Assembly: GCA_903875605.1 (NCBI GenBank)
Contig: CAIQWT010000008.1
Location: 1-64,000, forward strand
DNA length: 64,000 nt
Direction of reading: 5' to 3'
Source of the DNA: an uncultured Geobacteraceae bacterium
GTDB lineage: Bacteria > Desulfobacterota > Desulfuromonadia > Geobacterales > Pseudopelobacteraceae
Shown: positions 36,528 to 45,404 of the stretch, in pieces
Position numbering within the stretch: position 1 is the first letter of the stretch
How the letters are laid out: every line of letters begins with the position of its first letter
Made by a program: the position numbers and the translations under genes
The notes under the pieces: generated by a model
The model's input: only the letters and a program-made list of their open reading frames with translations
Database searches by the model: none
Told to the model about the DNA's origin: nothing

Positions 36528-37766
36528 ATGTCAGCAACAAAACGGGATAATCTGATCGTCGGCCTCGACATCGGTACAACCAAAATCTGCGCCATTGTCG
36601 GCAATGTTACAGAAGAAGGAATAGATATCGTCGGTATAGGTACCAGTCCTTCCAGTGGCCTGCGTAAAGGGGTGGTAATAAATATTGAAAGTACGGTTGG
36701 CGCCATTCGCAAGGCTATTGAGGAGGCTGAGCTAATGGCCGGTTGCGAAATCAAGTCCGTGTATGCCGGCATCGCTGGTGGCCACATCAAAGGACTGAAC
36801 TCCAATGGCGTTATTGCAATAAAGAATCGCGAGGTTTCTCAGGAGGATGTACGCCGTGTCATCGATGCTGCAAAGGCGATAAATATTCCTATGGATCGTG
36901 AAGTCTTGCACATCCTGCCCCAGGAATTCATCATCGATGAGCAGGATGGCATTCGTGAACCACTTGGCATGAGCGGAGTCAGGCTTGAAGCCAAGGTGCA
37001 TATTGTCACCGGTGCCGTGGCCAGCGCCCAGAACATTGTCAAGTCATGCAACCGTGCCGGGTTAGATGTGGCCGACATTGTCCTTGAACAATTGGCATCG
37101 TCGCACGCAGTCCTTTCTGAAGATGAAAAAGAGCTTGGCGTCTGCATGGTGGATATCGGCGGCGGGACAACTGATATTGCCATTTTTGCCGAGGGGGCGA
37201 TCAAGTACACCTCGGTCATCTCCCTGGGAGGCAATCAGCTGACAAACGACATTGCAGTCGGTCTGCGTACCCCCTTTGCCGAAGCGGAAAAAATCAAGCA
37301 AAAATACGGCTGCTGCTTGGCTTCGCTGGTTGGCAAAGAAGACAAAATAGAGGTGCCGAGCGTTGGAGGTCGCAAACCCCGTGAACTATCTCGCAACGTA
37401 CTATGTGAAATCCTCGGACCACGCATGGAGGAAATTTTCTCGCTTGTAAATCGGGAAATTATAAAATCCGGACTGGAAGATGCAATCGCATCCGGAGTGG
37501 TTATTACCGGCGGTTCCAGTATACTGGAAGGTATCCCTGAACTGGCAGAGCAGATGTTTAATCTGCCCGTTCGGCGCGGACTGCCACAGAAAATAGGTGG
37601 ATTAACAGATGTTGTAAAATCTCCGGTATACTCAACAGGTGTCGGCCTGGTCGTTTACGGAAGCCGCAACTCCGGATCCCGCGAATTTCCGACCGGCAAG
37701 CCGGAAGCCAATTTATTCGGCTCAGTGTTCGGAAGGATGAAAGGTTGGTTCCGCGAATTTTTCTAA
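36528..37766 (+). CDS. ftsA: Cell division protein FtsA
   Basis: The 412-residue actin-like protein anchors FtsZ to the membrane. It has DIGTTKICAIVG near residue 15, the 1C domain, MVDIGGGTTDIAIF (phosphate 2) and VITGGSSILEGIPELAE (adenosine). The C-terminal amphipathic helix (FGRMKGWFREFF) is the membrane-targeting tail. AGGGGGG precedes the ATG. A strong hairpin follows. Confidence 0.95.
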   Translation: MSATKRDNLIVGLDIGTTKICAIVGNVTEEGIDIVGIGTSPSSGLRKGVVINIESTVGAIRKAIEEAELMAGCEIKSVYAGIAGGHIKGLNSNGVIAIKNREVSQEDVRRVIDAAKAINIPMDREVLHILPQEFIIDEQDGIREPLGMSGVRLEAKVHIVTGAVASAQNIVKSCNRAGLDVADIVLEQLASSHAVLSEDEKELGVCMVDIGGGTTDIAIFAEGAIKYTSVISLGGNQLTNDIAVGLRTPFAEAEKIKQKYGCCLASLVGKEDKIEVPSVGGRKPRELSRNVLCEILGPRMEEIFSLVNREIIKSGLEDAIASGVVITGGSSILEGIPELAEQMFNLPVRRGLPQKIGGLTDVVKSPVYSTGVGLVVYGSRNSGSREFPTGKPEANLFGSVFGRMKGWFREFF

Positions 37767-37795
37767 ACCGTATCGTCGTTTTACTTGTATTTTTC

Positions 37796-37834
37796 AGGCC
37801 GCTTACCTGTCCAATGGTAAGCGGCCTGTCCTTT
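37796..37834 (+). terminator. Hairpin between ftsA and ftsZ
   Basis: A perfect 12-bp stem (AGGCCGCTTACC at 37796-37807, complement at 37816-37827) with an 8-nt loop is followed by GTCCTTTT. It lies 30 bp after ftsA and implies that ftsZ is expressed mainly from its own promoter. Confidence 0.8.
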
Positions 37835-37920
37835 TAAATCGCTCCCCGTCCGGCAGGAATCCGCTAACACTCTGTTTTTTATAGACACCTCTTTGTCGTA
37901 AAAATTATTATTTTTTTCCT

Positions 37921-37948
37921 TTGATTCTTGGTCAAATTGGGGTTACAT
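37921..37948 (+). promoter_or_regulatory. Possible ftsZ promoter
   Basis: TTGATT (37921-37926) and TTACAT (37943-37948) have a 16-bp spacer and lie 52 bp upstream of ftsZ, after the hairpin. The imperfect palindrome TCCATCATTAATTATGGA follows. The match to sigma70 consensus is modest. Confidence 0.35.
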
Positions 37949-37999
37949 TTCCATCATTAATTATGGAATCCAGAACTTAAAATATAGAGGGGGGAACAG

Positions 38000-39169
38000 A
38001 TGTTTGAATTCGATGAGTCCATTGAGCAGAGTGCTGTTATTAAAGTAATTGGAGTGGGAGGTGGTGGTGGCAATGCCGTCAACACTATGATATCAAGCTC
38101 CATACATAAAGTGGATTTTATCGTTGCCAATACGGATGCCCAGTCTCTGCGCACCTCAAAAGCACCAGTTAAGCTGCAACTCGGCCGGGAACTGACTAAA
38201 GGGCTTGGCGCCGGCTCAAAGCCAGAAGTCGGGACGGCAGCAGCCCTCGAAAATAAGGAACAACTTGCTGAAGCGATCAAGGGTGCCGATCTTGTTTTCA
38301 TCGCTGCAGGTATGGGTGGAGGCACCGGTACCGGTGCAGCTCCGGTAATCGCCGCAGCGGCTCGTGAAACAGGTGTCTTGACGGTCGGTGTTGTTACAAA
38401 GCCGTTTACCTATGAAGGTAAAGCACGTACTCTGCTCGCTGAACAAGGTATTGCTGAACTTAAGAAACATGTTGATTCACTTATCATAATCCCTAATGAT
38501 CGTCTCATCAGTCTGGCGAGCAAAAACATGTCACTTTTCGATGCATTCAAGCCCTCTGATGATGTTCTGCGACAGGCGGTGCAGGGTATTTCCGAATTGA
38601 TCACTTCTACTGGCCTGATGAACCTCGACTTTGCAGACGTCAAGACCGTCATGAGTGTCCGCGGTATGGCAATGATGGGTATCGGTATGGGCAGTGGCGA
38701 CAACAGAGCTGCAGAAGCCGTTAATAACGCAATCTCCAGTCCTCTGCTGGAGGATAATGACATTTCCGGAGCCAAGGGTGTGTTGGTAAACATCACCGGT
38801 TCTGCAGCCATGACTATGGACGATTACAACACCGTTAACCGGATTGTGCATGAGAAGGTTCACGAAGAAGCCAACATCAAGATTGGTGTCGTTCGCGATG
38901 ACGAGATGGGTGAAAACATCAAGGTCACAGTTATTGCAACCGGTTTCGGTGATCGTTTTGATGTTGAAAAAGGGCGGGACATTCGTAAAGGCAGCCTGTC
39001 CCTGGCTGATAAGCATGTCATCAGCCAAACATCTCTCGACCGACCGACCTTTCAGCGTGATCGCGAAAGATCTGAGAATGTCACCAGAATTCGCCCGCCA
39101 GTCTCCTTTATTGAAGATGACGAGGATCAATATGACATTCCGACCTTTTTGCGCAAGTCTGTAGACTAA
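38000..39169 (+). CDS. ftsZ: Cell division GTPase FtsZ
   Basis: The 389-residue tubulin homologue forms the Z-ring. It has the GVGGGGGNAVNTM loop, the signature GMGGGTGTGAAPVI and a C-terminal linker ending in the conserved DIPTFLRKS tail that binds FtsA. AGGGGGG precedes the ATG. It is followed by its own hairpin. Confidence 0.98.
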   Translation: MFEFDESIEQSAVIKVIGVGGGGGNAVNTMISSSIHKVDFIVANTDAQSLRTSKAPVKLQLGRELTKGLGAGSKPEVGTAAALENKEQLAEAIKGADLVFIAAGMGGGTGTGAAPVIAAAARETGVLTVGVVTKPFTYEGKARTLLAEQGIAELKKHVDSLIIIPNDRLISLASKNMSLFDAFKPSDDVLRQAVQGISELITSTGLMNLDFADVKTVMSVRGMAMMGIGMGSGDNRAAEAVNNAISSPLLEDNDISGAKGVLVNITGSAAMTMDDYNTVNRIVHEKVHEEANIKIGVVRDDEMGENIKVTVIATGFGDRFDVEKGRDIRKGSLSLADKHVISQTSLDRPTFQRDRERSENVTRIRPPVSFIEDDEDQYDIPTFLRKSVD

Positions 39170-39183
39170 ATTCAGTTTTATGA

Positions 39184-39212
39184 GGGGGCAGGCCGAATGG
39201 CTTGCCCCCTTC
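39184..39212 (+). terminator. Terminator after ftsZ
   Basis: An 11-bp stem (GGGGGCAGGCC at 39184-39194 with GGCTTGCCCCC at 39199-39209, one G-U pair) has a GAAT loop, 15 bp after ftsZ. The T-run is weak. It probably ends the ftsZ transcript. Confidence 0.7.
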
Positions 39213-39388
39213 GTAATTTATTTATACGTAACGAAACATCTTCTACACTGAGGCCTTTTACCGCTTCTGTGACTTTTTATTGTGGTTTAATTTTGTCGGC
39301 AACACATATTTTTCTGGACGAATGGCAAACTCTCCAGTATTTTGTCCTGTCGTATCATATAACTATACACGTAAGGAAGGGCAATCAA

Positions 39389-39907
39389 ATGGCACAAGCA
39401 GAAAAAGGCAACACTGTAACAATCAACTTTACCGGTACACTCGAAGATGGAACTGTATTCGACTCGACCCTTGAAGATCTGGACTGTAATGAAGAGGAAT
39501 GCTGCGAAGACGGATGTGAAGATGGCGATTGCGGAGATGACGATTGTGGCTGCGGCGGGCATGAAAGCGGGCCAATGACTTTCGTCCTTGGAGAAGAGAT
39601 CCTTTTTCCTCAGATCGACGCTGCCATTGTCGGCATGACGCCAGGCGAGAAAAAAACTGTCAAAATCGCAGCAGTAGACGCTTTTGGAGAGTATGATAAG
39701 GAGAAGGTTTTTACTGTGCCACGCAGCGAACTTCCGGAAGACCTTATCCCTGAAGTTGGTGATGAACTGAGCCTTTCAAATGAAGATGATGAAGAGCTTG
39801 AAGTGGTTGTTCTTGAAACGACAGAAGATCAGGTTACCTTCGATGCCAACCATCCTTTAGCAGGCGAGGATGTAACATTTGAAATCGAACTGATAAGTAT
39901 TCAGTAA
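39389..39907 (+). CDS. SlyD-like FKBP peptidyl-prolyl isomerase with Cys/acidic insert
   Basis: ATG 39389 (AAGGAAGG upstream) gives 172 residues; the longer frame from 39197 has no homology. The FKBP fold is seen at VTINFTGTLEDGTVFDST (about 10-27), ILFPQIDAAIVGM (71-83) and the SlyD-type insert-in-flap domain (about 110-160). Between FDST and GPMTFVLGE is an insert of about 30 residues (29-60) with seven cysteines (33, 38, 39, 43, 48, 53, 55), a histidine (58) and many Asp/Glu. The insert looks metal-binding and is not at the place of the E. coli SlyD tail. It ends at a bidirectional terminator. Confidence 0.85.
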   Translation: MAQAEKGNTVTINFTGTLEDGTVFDSTLEDLDCNEEECCEDGCEDGDCGDDDCGCGGHESGPMTFVLGEEILFPQIDAAIVGMTPGEKKTVKIAAVDAFGEYDKEKVFTVPRSELPEDLIPEVGDELSLSNEDDEELEVVVLETTEDQVTFDANHPLAGEDVTFEIELISIQ

Positions 39908-39942
39908 GGTAAAAGTTACACCCATTAATCGAATCAGAGCCA

Positions 39943-39981
39943 GCAACAAAAAAACGGCCTAAGCGGCCGTTTTTTTGTTGC
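39943..39981. terminator. Bidirectional intrinsic terminator
   Basis: A perfect 17-bp stem (arms 39943-39959 and 39965-39981) has a TAAGC loop and A/T tracts on both sides (AAAAAAA, TTTTTTT). It sits between the convergent FKBP and folD genes. Confidence 0.9.
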
Positions 39982-39999
39982 GTAATGTGGTTGAATCAA

Positions 40000-40872
40000 T
40001 CAAACAAGGTCAAAATTGTTCTGATACGCCATGAGCGTGTTAATCATCAGCGCTGCAACGGTCATTCTGCCGACTCCACCAGGTACTGGCGTTATCCATG
40101 AACACTTTTTGCTGACGTTTTCATAGTCAACATCTCCCACCAGTTTGCCGTTTTCAAGGCGATTGATGCCTACATCAATCATGACAACCCCCTCCTTGAC
40201 CATATCACTGGTAATAAATCCAGGAATACCGACTGCCACTACAACAATGTCAGCCCGCCGCGTTTCCTCCAGCAACAGTTCTCTTGGAGTTTCAATGTGG
40301 GCAAGGGTGACAGTGGCGTTGCCGATTTCGAAATCATTTGAAAGCATGATAGAAATCGGTTTACCGACAATGTTGGATCGGCCGATAACAACACAATGCT
40401 TGCCTTTTACCGGGATTTCGTAGAACTGAAGTAATTTACAGATACCATAAGCGGTTGCCGGTCTGAACGCTTTTTGCCCCAGGGTCATACGGCCGAAGTT
40501 GGTAGGATGAAAGCCGTCGATATCTTTTTGTGGGTCAATAGCATTGATAATATTCTGCGGATTGATATGTTTCGGAACCGGCAACTGCACAATCAGGCCA
40601 TCAGTTACGGGATCAGCATTGATCTCGGCAATTTTGGCCAATAGCTCGGATTCCTTGATGCTCTCCGGAAAACGGAGCAGTGCACTTTCAAAGCCGGCAC
40701 TTTCGCACGATTTGATCTTTGATTTGACATAAGACTCGCTGGGCGCATGCTCTCCAACCAGTATCACGGTCATATGCGGTTTACGCAAGCCTGATTCGAC
40801 ATATCCGAGCACTCGCTTGGATATGTCCGTAACCAGGCTTTCAGCACAAATTTTCCCATCTAATAACTTCAT
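40000..40872 (-). CDS. folD: Methylenetetrahydrofolate dehydrogenase/cyclohydrolase FolD
   Basis: The 290-residue bifunctional enzyme interconverts methylene-, methenyl- and formyl-THF. It has [11 protein letters not shown] (catalytic Lys), [20 protein letters not shown] (NADP loop) and [10 protein letters not shown]. It supplies one-carbon units, including for methionine and purines. It is second in a ppiC-folD pair, 21 bp apart. Confidence 0.95.
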   Translation of the reverse strand: MKLLDGKICAESLVTDISKRVLGYVESGLRKPHMTVILVGEHAPSESYVKSKIKSCESAGFESALLRFPESIKESELLAKIAEINADPVTDGLIVQLPVPKHINPQNIINAIDPQKDIDGFHPTNFGRMTLGQKAFRPATAYGICKLLQFYEIPVKGKHCVVIGRSNIVGKPISIMLSNDFEIGNATVTLAHIETPRELLLEETRRADIVVVAVGIPGFITSDMVKEGVVMIDVGINRLENGKLVGDVDYENVSKKCSWITPVPGGVGRMTVAALMINTLMAYQNNFDLV

Positions 40873-40893
40873 GATTCATGGTTCCTTAGGTTA

Positions 40894-41172
40894 TTAGGAG
40901 CGTTTGGTAACTTCAATGAGATGGTAGCCGAACTGAGTCTGTACCGGTCCAAGTACTTTGCCGATTTCACCGGAAAATACAACAGTGTCAAACTCTTTTA
41001 CCATCTGCCCCGGTCCGAACTCGCCGAGGCTACCGCCATCTTTGCCTGATGGGCACTGAGAATTCTCTTTGGCACAAACAGCAAAATCTTCTCCAGCTTC
41101 AATTTTCACTTTCAGTGCTTCACACGCTTCTTTTGTTGCCACAAGAATGTGGCGAGCAGATGCTCTGGCCAT
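40894..41172 (-). CDS. Parvulin-type peptidyl-prolyl isomerase
   Basis: The 92-residue protein is a lone parvulin domain: ASARHILVATKEACEAL at the start, then CPSGKDGGSLGEFGPGQM and the C-terminal VQTQFGYHLIEV. It has no signal peptide, so it works in the cytoplasm, as PpiC does. The ATG is 21 bp upstream of folD, likely one transcript. Confidence 0.9.
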   Translation of the reverse strand: MARASARHILVATKEACEALKVKIEAGEDFAVCAKENSQCPSGKDGGSLGEFGPGQMVKEFDTVVFSGEIGKVLGPVQTQFGYHLIEVTKRS

Positions 41173-41267
41173 TTAAAACTCCTTCTGTATGATGTTTTTA
41201 TAAGTCTCTTTTTGACACTAATACCATTTTTAGTCAATACGTCATCAAGTATATTGCCTTGATGTAT

Positions 41268-42254
41268 TCAGGATATTTCAAGTGCCGGCTCGCTGAGTGC
41301 GGCCAACTGCTCTCGCAACTCAAGAATGTGCTCGCCCCAGTAGCGAGTGGTATTAAACCAGAAAAATGTGTGCGGAAAGAGCGGGTCACCCCAGCGGCGG
41401 GCCAGCCAAGCACTGTAATGAAGCATACGCAAAGTTCGAAGCGGCTCGATCAGGCGCAACTCCCGGGGGTCAAAATCATTAAATTCCCGGTATCCCTCAA
41501 GCAGAGAGTCAAGCTGGGCAAGTTGCCGGGGGCGCTCCCCGGAAAACATCATCCAAAGGTCCTGTACAGCTGGTGCCATACGGGCGTCATCGAAATCGAC
41601 AAAATGGGGGGCGTTATCGCGCCAGAGAATATTTCCGGCATGACAATCGCCATGGGTACGAATACTACGAATCAGGCCGACCTCTGCCAAAATGGTGTCA
41701 ATAGCATCCAGTAACTGACTGGTCACGGCACTATAACTGGCACGGTACTCTTCAGGAATAAAGCGCTCTTCAATCAGACGTACGCTGTTATTACCGAAGC
41801 TCTGCCTGTCCAGCGTCGGGCGGTGTTCAAACGGTTTGACCGCTCCGGTAGCGTGAATCCGACCGAGTAAACGACCCAGTATTTTGAGATTGTCAAGATT
41901 GTCAAACTCCGGCGCGTGACCTCCCTGTCTTGGATACAATGCAAAATAAAAGCCGTCATACGAAAGTAAACTATTACCTTCTGCATTTTTTAGAGGAGCA
42001 ACTATGGGGAGTTCATGCTCGACCAGCTCAAAGCAGAAGTTATGCTCCTCCATAATCTGCTGCTCGCTCCAGCGATCCGGACGGTAGAATTTGGCGATTA
42101 AAGGTTGAGCTTCATCAATGCCAACCTGATATACACGATTTTCATAGCTGTTAAGTGCGAATATGCGCCTGTCACAGAGAAAACCTCTGCTTTCAATGGC
42201 GTCCATAACCAGGGTGGGGGTAAGTCGCTGAAAAGGGTGCTGGTTTTCGATCAT
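41268..42254 (-). CDS. srkA: SrkA/YihE-type Ser/Thr protein kinase
   Basis: The 328-residue protein belongs to the choline/homoserine-kinase-like fold. The catalytic loop THGDCHAGNILW lies near 201-212 and the metal-binding VDFDDARMAP near 218-227. The N-terminus LTPTLVMDAIESRGF matches SrkA. In E. coli the homologue protects cells from stress-induced death. It lies 95 bp upstream of ppiC on the same strand and is divergent from rsgA. Confidence 0.85.
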   Translation of the reverse strand: MIENQHPFQRLTPTLVMDAIESRGFLCDRRIFALNSYENRVYQVGIDEAQPLIAKFYRPDRWSEQQIMEEHNFCFELVEHELPIVAPLKNAEGNSLLSYDGFYFALYPRQGGHAPEFDNLDNLKILGRLLGRIHATGAVKPFEHRPTLDRQSFGNNSVRLIEERFIPEEYRASYSAVTSQLLDAIDTILAEVGLIRSIRTHGDCHAGNILWRDNAPHFVDFDDARMAPAVQDLWMMFSGERPRQLAQLDSLLEGYREFNDFDPRELRLIEPLRTLRMLHYSAWLARRWGDPLFPHTFFWFNTTRYWGEHILELREQLAALSEPALEIS

Positions 42255-42423
42255 CTTTTATGTCCTGTCGTACTTTGGTCCGATTGAATCTATATTATGG
42301 CCTCATTCAGCCGGCTGTGCTAGGTTATTATTGTTTTGTATGGTAGATTGATGCGGCTGTCTCGGCCACCACCGGCCAAAACTGCTGCTGAAACAGTCCA
42401 CTCGAGAAAACGGGGCATCATTC

Positions 42424-43323
42424 ATGAACAGTTTTACACCTAACGGTTTGATCGTTGCCCATCACGGTATCTCGGTTGAGGTCTTATTTGAGCACGGGCA
42501 GCGCAGAATGGTAAGAGTCAAGCGGAACTCCGGTCATGTCGTCGGAGACAATGTTGTTGTTACCGGAGAGGTGTTGAAGCGCCTGCCTCGTAGAACTGAG
42601 TTGCGACGAAGAGATGCACGCGGCAGCATCCATCTGGTGGCCGCAAACCTCGACGTGCTTGGTATCGTCGTTGCGCCTCTTTCGCCGGGCGGTTTTATTG
42701 ATCGGGCAATTGTAGCCGCTCAGTCAGCACTTTTAAAACCTTTTCTTGTAGTTAATAAATGTGATCTTGAGGGCACGACAGAGCTGTTGGCTGAGTTGAA
42801 CAGGGTCTATAGAGGATCTTTACCGATTTTTCCGATCAGTGCGGCCGAGCGCAGCGGGTTTGCTCCGCTGGAAGAGTTTCTGAGCCACGGACACCGCGGC
42901 GCCTTTGTCGGTACTACCGGAGTCGGTAAAAGTTCACTGTTGAATGTGCTATGCCCGGAAATAGATCTTAAAGTGGGAAGCCTTAGCCTGTACAAAGGTA
43001 TGGGGCGACACACTACGACAGTTTCCACGCTGCATGCGCTTTCAGGCGGAGGCGAGCTGGTAGATACACCCGGTTTCCGCGATTTCGGCCTGGTTGACAT
43101 CACAGTCGAAGAGCTGGCAGAATACTTTCCCGGTTTTGAAGATCACCGCAATGTCGCCTGCAAATTCAGAAACTGCCGTCACCGAACCGAACCAGGATGT
43201 GCAGTATTGTCTCTTGTGGAACAGGAGCAAATCCCTGCAGAACGCTACGCAACCTACATGGTTATTCTTAAAGAGGTGGAAAGTCTTCAGGCCGCCGCCC
43301 GCAGCAGAGATTGGAAAAACTAG
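42424..43323 (+). CDS. rsgA: Ribosome biogenesis GTPase RsgA
   Basis: The 299-residue protein has an N-terminal OB-fold and a circularly permuted GTPase. NKCD (G4) and ISA (G5) precede the P-loop GTTGVGKSSLLN and DTPG (G3). The C-terminal zinc-binding part is CKFRNCRHRTEPGC. It checks late 30S assembly. CGGGG lies upstream of the ATG. Next is the pyrophosphatase, 31 bp downstream. Confidence 0.95.
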   Translation: MNSFTPNGLIVAHHGISVEVLFEHGQRRMVRVKRNSGHVVGDNVVVTGEVLKRLPRRTELRRRDARGSIHLVAANLDVLGIVVAPLSPGGFIDRAIVAAQSALLKPFLVVNKCDLEGTTELLAELNRVYRGSLPIFPISAAERSGFAPLEEFLSHGHRGAFVGTTGVGKSSLLNVLCPEIDLKVGSLSLYKGMGRHTTTVSTLHALSGGGELVDTPGFRDFGLVDITVEELAEYFPGFEDHRNVACKFRNCRHRTEPGCAVLSLVEQEQIPAERYATYMVILKEVESLQAAARSRDWKN

Positions 43324-43354
43324 CCGTATCAATCGAAACCATCGAGAGACCGAC

Positions 43355-45001
43355 ATGATAAAAACTACCTATGTTATCGGCCACCGGAACCCTGATACCG
43401 ACTCAATTGCCTCCGCCATCAGTTACGCTTCGCTAAAACAGAGACTTGGCGACAGTAGTGTCATTGCAGCAATGGCCGGAGCACCTAATCCCCAGACCCG
43501 TTATATCCTCGATCTTCTCAATATTCCGGAACCACTTTTTCTTGCTGATGTTCACCCCAAAGTACGCGATACCCTCAAGCGGCAACCGGTTACCGTTAAT
43601 CGTCAGGCCTCAGCCTACGAAGCGTTAGAACTGTTCAACCGGAGTGGCGTTCGTGTTTTACCGGTGGTAGACAGCGACAACAGGCCGTGCGGTATACTCT
43701 CGCTGCTGCGGCTGTCGGAAAGTTATCTGCTTCCCTGCCAGGATAAGCTTCGCCAGGTTATCACCACGCTGTCGGGTCTGGCCAAAACCCTTGCGGGTCA
43801 TTTTGAAACAGAAATGCTCGATGACACTCCCATTACCCTGAGTCTCTTTATCGGTGCCATGTTGGAGGAATCCTTCAGCAGCAGGATTGAAGGCCACAAC
43901 TCTCGCGAGCTTCTGATTATGACCGGTAATCGCCGCACTATCCAGCTGGCCGCAATTGAACGCAGCGTGCGGGTATTGGTAATAACCGGAGGGCATCAAT
44001 TAGAAAAGGATCTGCTTGAGCTGGCTGTAAAGCGAGGGGTAAACGTGTTGCAGACTCCACATGATACCGCCACAGCAGCATGGCTGGCGCGGCTCTCTAC
44101 GCCGGTCAGGTGTCTCGCCGAGCAGGAATTCGCCGAGATAGGCGTCGATGAGTCACTCGTTGCCCTGCGGAGGAAGCTGCTCGGGACGCATGTCCCGGCT
44201 GTACTGGCACTGGAGGGGGACGGCACGCTTGCCGGCGTTGCAACCAAATCGTCTCTGCTGGCGCCACTACCCTACAGGCTGATCCTGATGGACCATAATG
44301 AACTTGGACAGGCGGTGCCGGGTGCCGAATCGGTAGAAATAGCTGAAGTCATCGATCATCACAAACTTGGCAATAATCATTCAAGCAGCCCGATTTCCTT
44401 TATCACTTCACCGGTAGGCAGCACCTGTACCCTGGTTGCACGACGCTACCGGGAATGCAACATTGAACCAGACAAGCAGATAGCGGCACTGATGCTGGCC
44501 GGCATACTTTCCGATACGGTCATTCTTAAATCACCCACCACAACAGAGGCAGACCACCATATGGCTGCCTGGCTGGAGGAGCGTTCCGGACTTGTTGCAG
44601 CTGATTTCGGCCGGGATATTTTTGCCGCCAGCAGTTCGTTAAAAAACTATGGTTCTGCCGAGCGGGTCGTGGCTGCAGATTTTAAGCTCTTTACCCATGA
44701 AAAATACAGTATTGGGCTTGGACAGGTTGAGGTAATCGGATTTGATGAATTTTACAGCATGAAGGATGGTCTGCTGGTGGCGCTGGCTGAGGTAAAGCAG
44801 CGCGATAACCTCTTTATTGCCGGGTTAATGGTGACCGATATCACCACAGAAACAACCCTTTTTCTGGTGGAAGGCCATACCCGTATAGCTCATGTTATGG
44901 AATATCCGCAACTTGAACCACATCTGTACGAGCTGAAGGATGTCATGTCCCGGAAAAAACAGATGGTGCCGCATCTGCTGAAAATTCTTGCCAGAGTCTA
45001 A
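43355..45001 (+). CDS. CBS/DRTGG manganese-dependent inorganic pyrophosphatase
   Basis: ATG 43355 gives 548 residues. The family-II DHH phosphatase is split. The N-terminal part has GHRNPDTDSIASA (about 7-19) and the later part DHHKLGNNH (about 334). Between them lie CBS domains (about 70-125 and 250-300) around a DRTGG domain (about 130-240). Such enzymes hydrolyse PPi under adenine nucleotide control. The frame from 43094 is an rsgA shadow. It converges with the small membrane protein gene. Confidence 0.9.
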   Translation: MIKTTYVIGHRNPDTDSIASAISYASLKQRLGDSSVIAAMAGAPNPQTRYILDLLNIPEPLFLADVHPKVRDTLKRQPVTVNRQASAYEALELFNRSGVRVLPVVDSDNRPCGILSLLRLSESYLLPCQDKLRQVITTLSGLAKTLAGHFETEMLDDTPITLSLFIGAMLEESFSSRIEGHNSRELLIMTGNRRTIQLAAIERSVRVLVITGGHQLEKDLLELAVKRGVNVLQTPHDTATAAWLARLSTPVRCLAEQEFAEIGVDESLVALRRKLLGTHVPAVLALEGDGTLAGVATKSSLLAPLPYRLILMDHNELGQAVPGAESVEIAEVIDHHKLGNNHSSSPISFITSPVGSTCTLVARRYRECNIEPDKQIAALMLAGILSDTVILKSPTTTEADHHMAAWLEERSGLVAADFGRDIFAASSSLKNYGSAERVVAADFKLFTHEKYSIGLGQVEVIGFDEFYSMKDGLLVALAEVKQRDNLFIAGLMVTDITTETTLFLVEGHTRIAHVMEYPQLEPHLYELKDVMSRKKQMVPHLLKILARV

Positions 45002-45033
45002 GCCGCACCTCAGCCCCTTTCTTTGCCGGAAGA

Positions 45034-45390
45034 TTACTTAGAGTGCTGTGCTGTTTGCTTGCTCCGGGCCTCATCTTCAAGCCCGGATGCAATAAAATAG
45101 TAACCGGCGGCAATGACAACTGTAATAACAGCTATCGTGCACGCCAGCATTTCCCCCTGCCATAATTTGGAAAACCATTTGTTAAAATCATTGGCAACAA
45201 GAGCCGCCTTTCCTCCCATACGTTCTAACTCGTAAGCGAATTTTTTCGACTTCTCAAACTCGGCAAAAGGGTCGGCAGGTACTTCCGCAGCGGTCAGGTA
45301 TATGGTGAAAGCGCTACAGAAACCCACCGTCAGGATGGCGGCGGTTACTATGCGGTAGCGCGTCAGTGGATCAGTTCTGGTTAACTTCAT
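45034..45390 (-). CDS. Small two-TM membrane protein downstream of metH
   Basis: The 118-residue protein starts at ATG 45390, chosen for GGGGAGAGA just upstream. It has two hydrophobic segments (about 15-37 and 78-100) with a polar, charged stretch of about 40 residues between, ending in a charged tail. No domain is recognised. It lies 14 bp after metH, so it is probably in the same transcript. Confidence 0.7.
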   Translation of the reverse strand: MKLTRTDPLTRYRIVTAAILTVGFCSAFTIYLTAAEVPADPFAEFEKSKKFAYELERMGGKAALVANDFNKWFSKLWQGEMLACTIAVITVVIAAGYYFIASGLEDEARSKQTAQHSK

Positions 45391-45404
45391 TCTCTCCCCG
45401 CCCT

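Noticed and set aside
38531-39130. 199-codon reverse-strand ORF across ftsZ
   Set aside because: It is an antisense shadow of ftsZ with no independent support.
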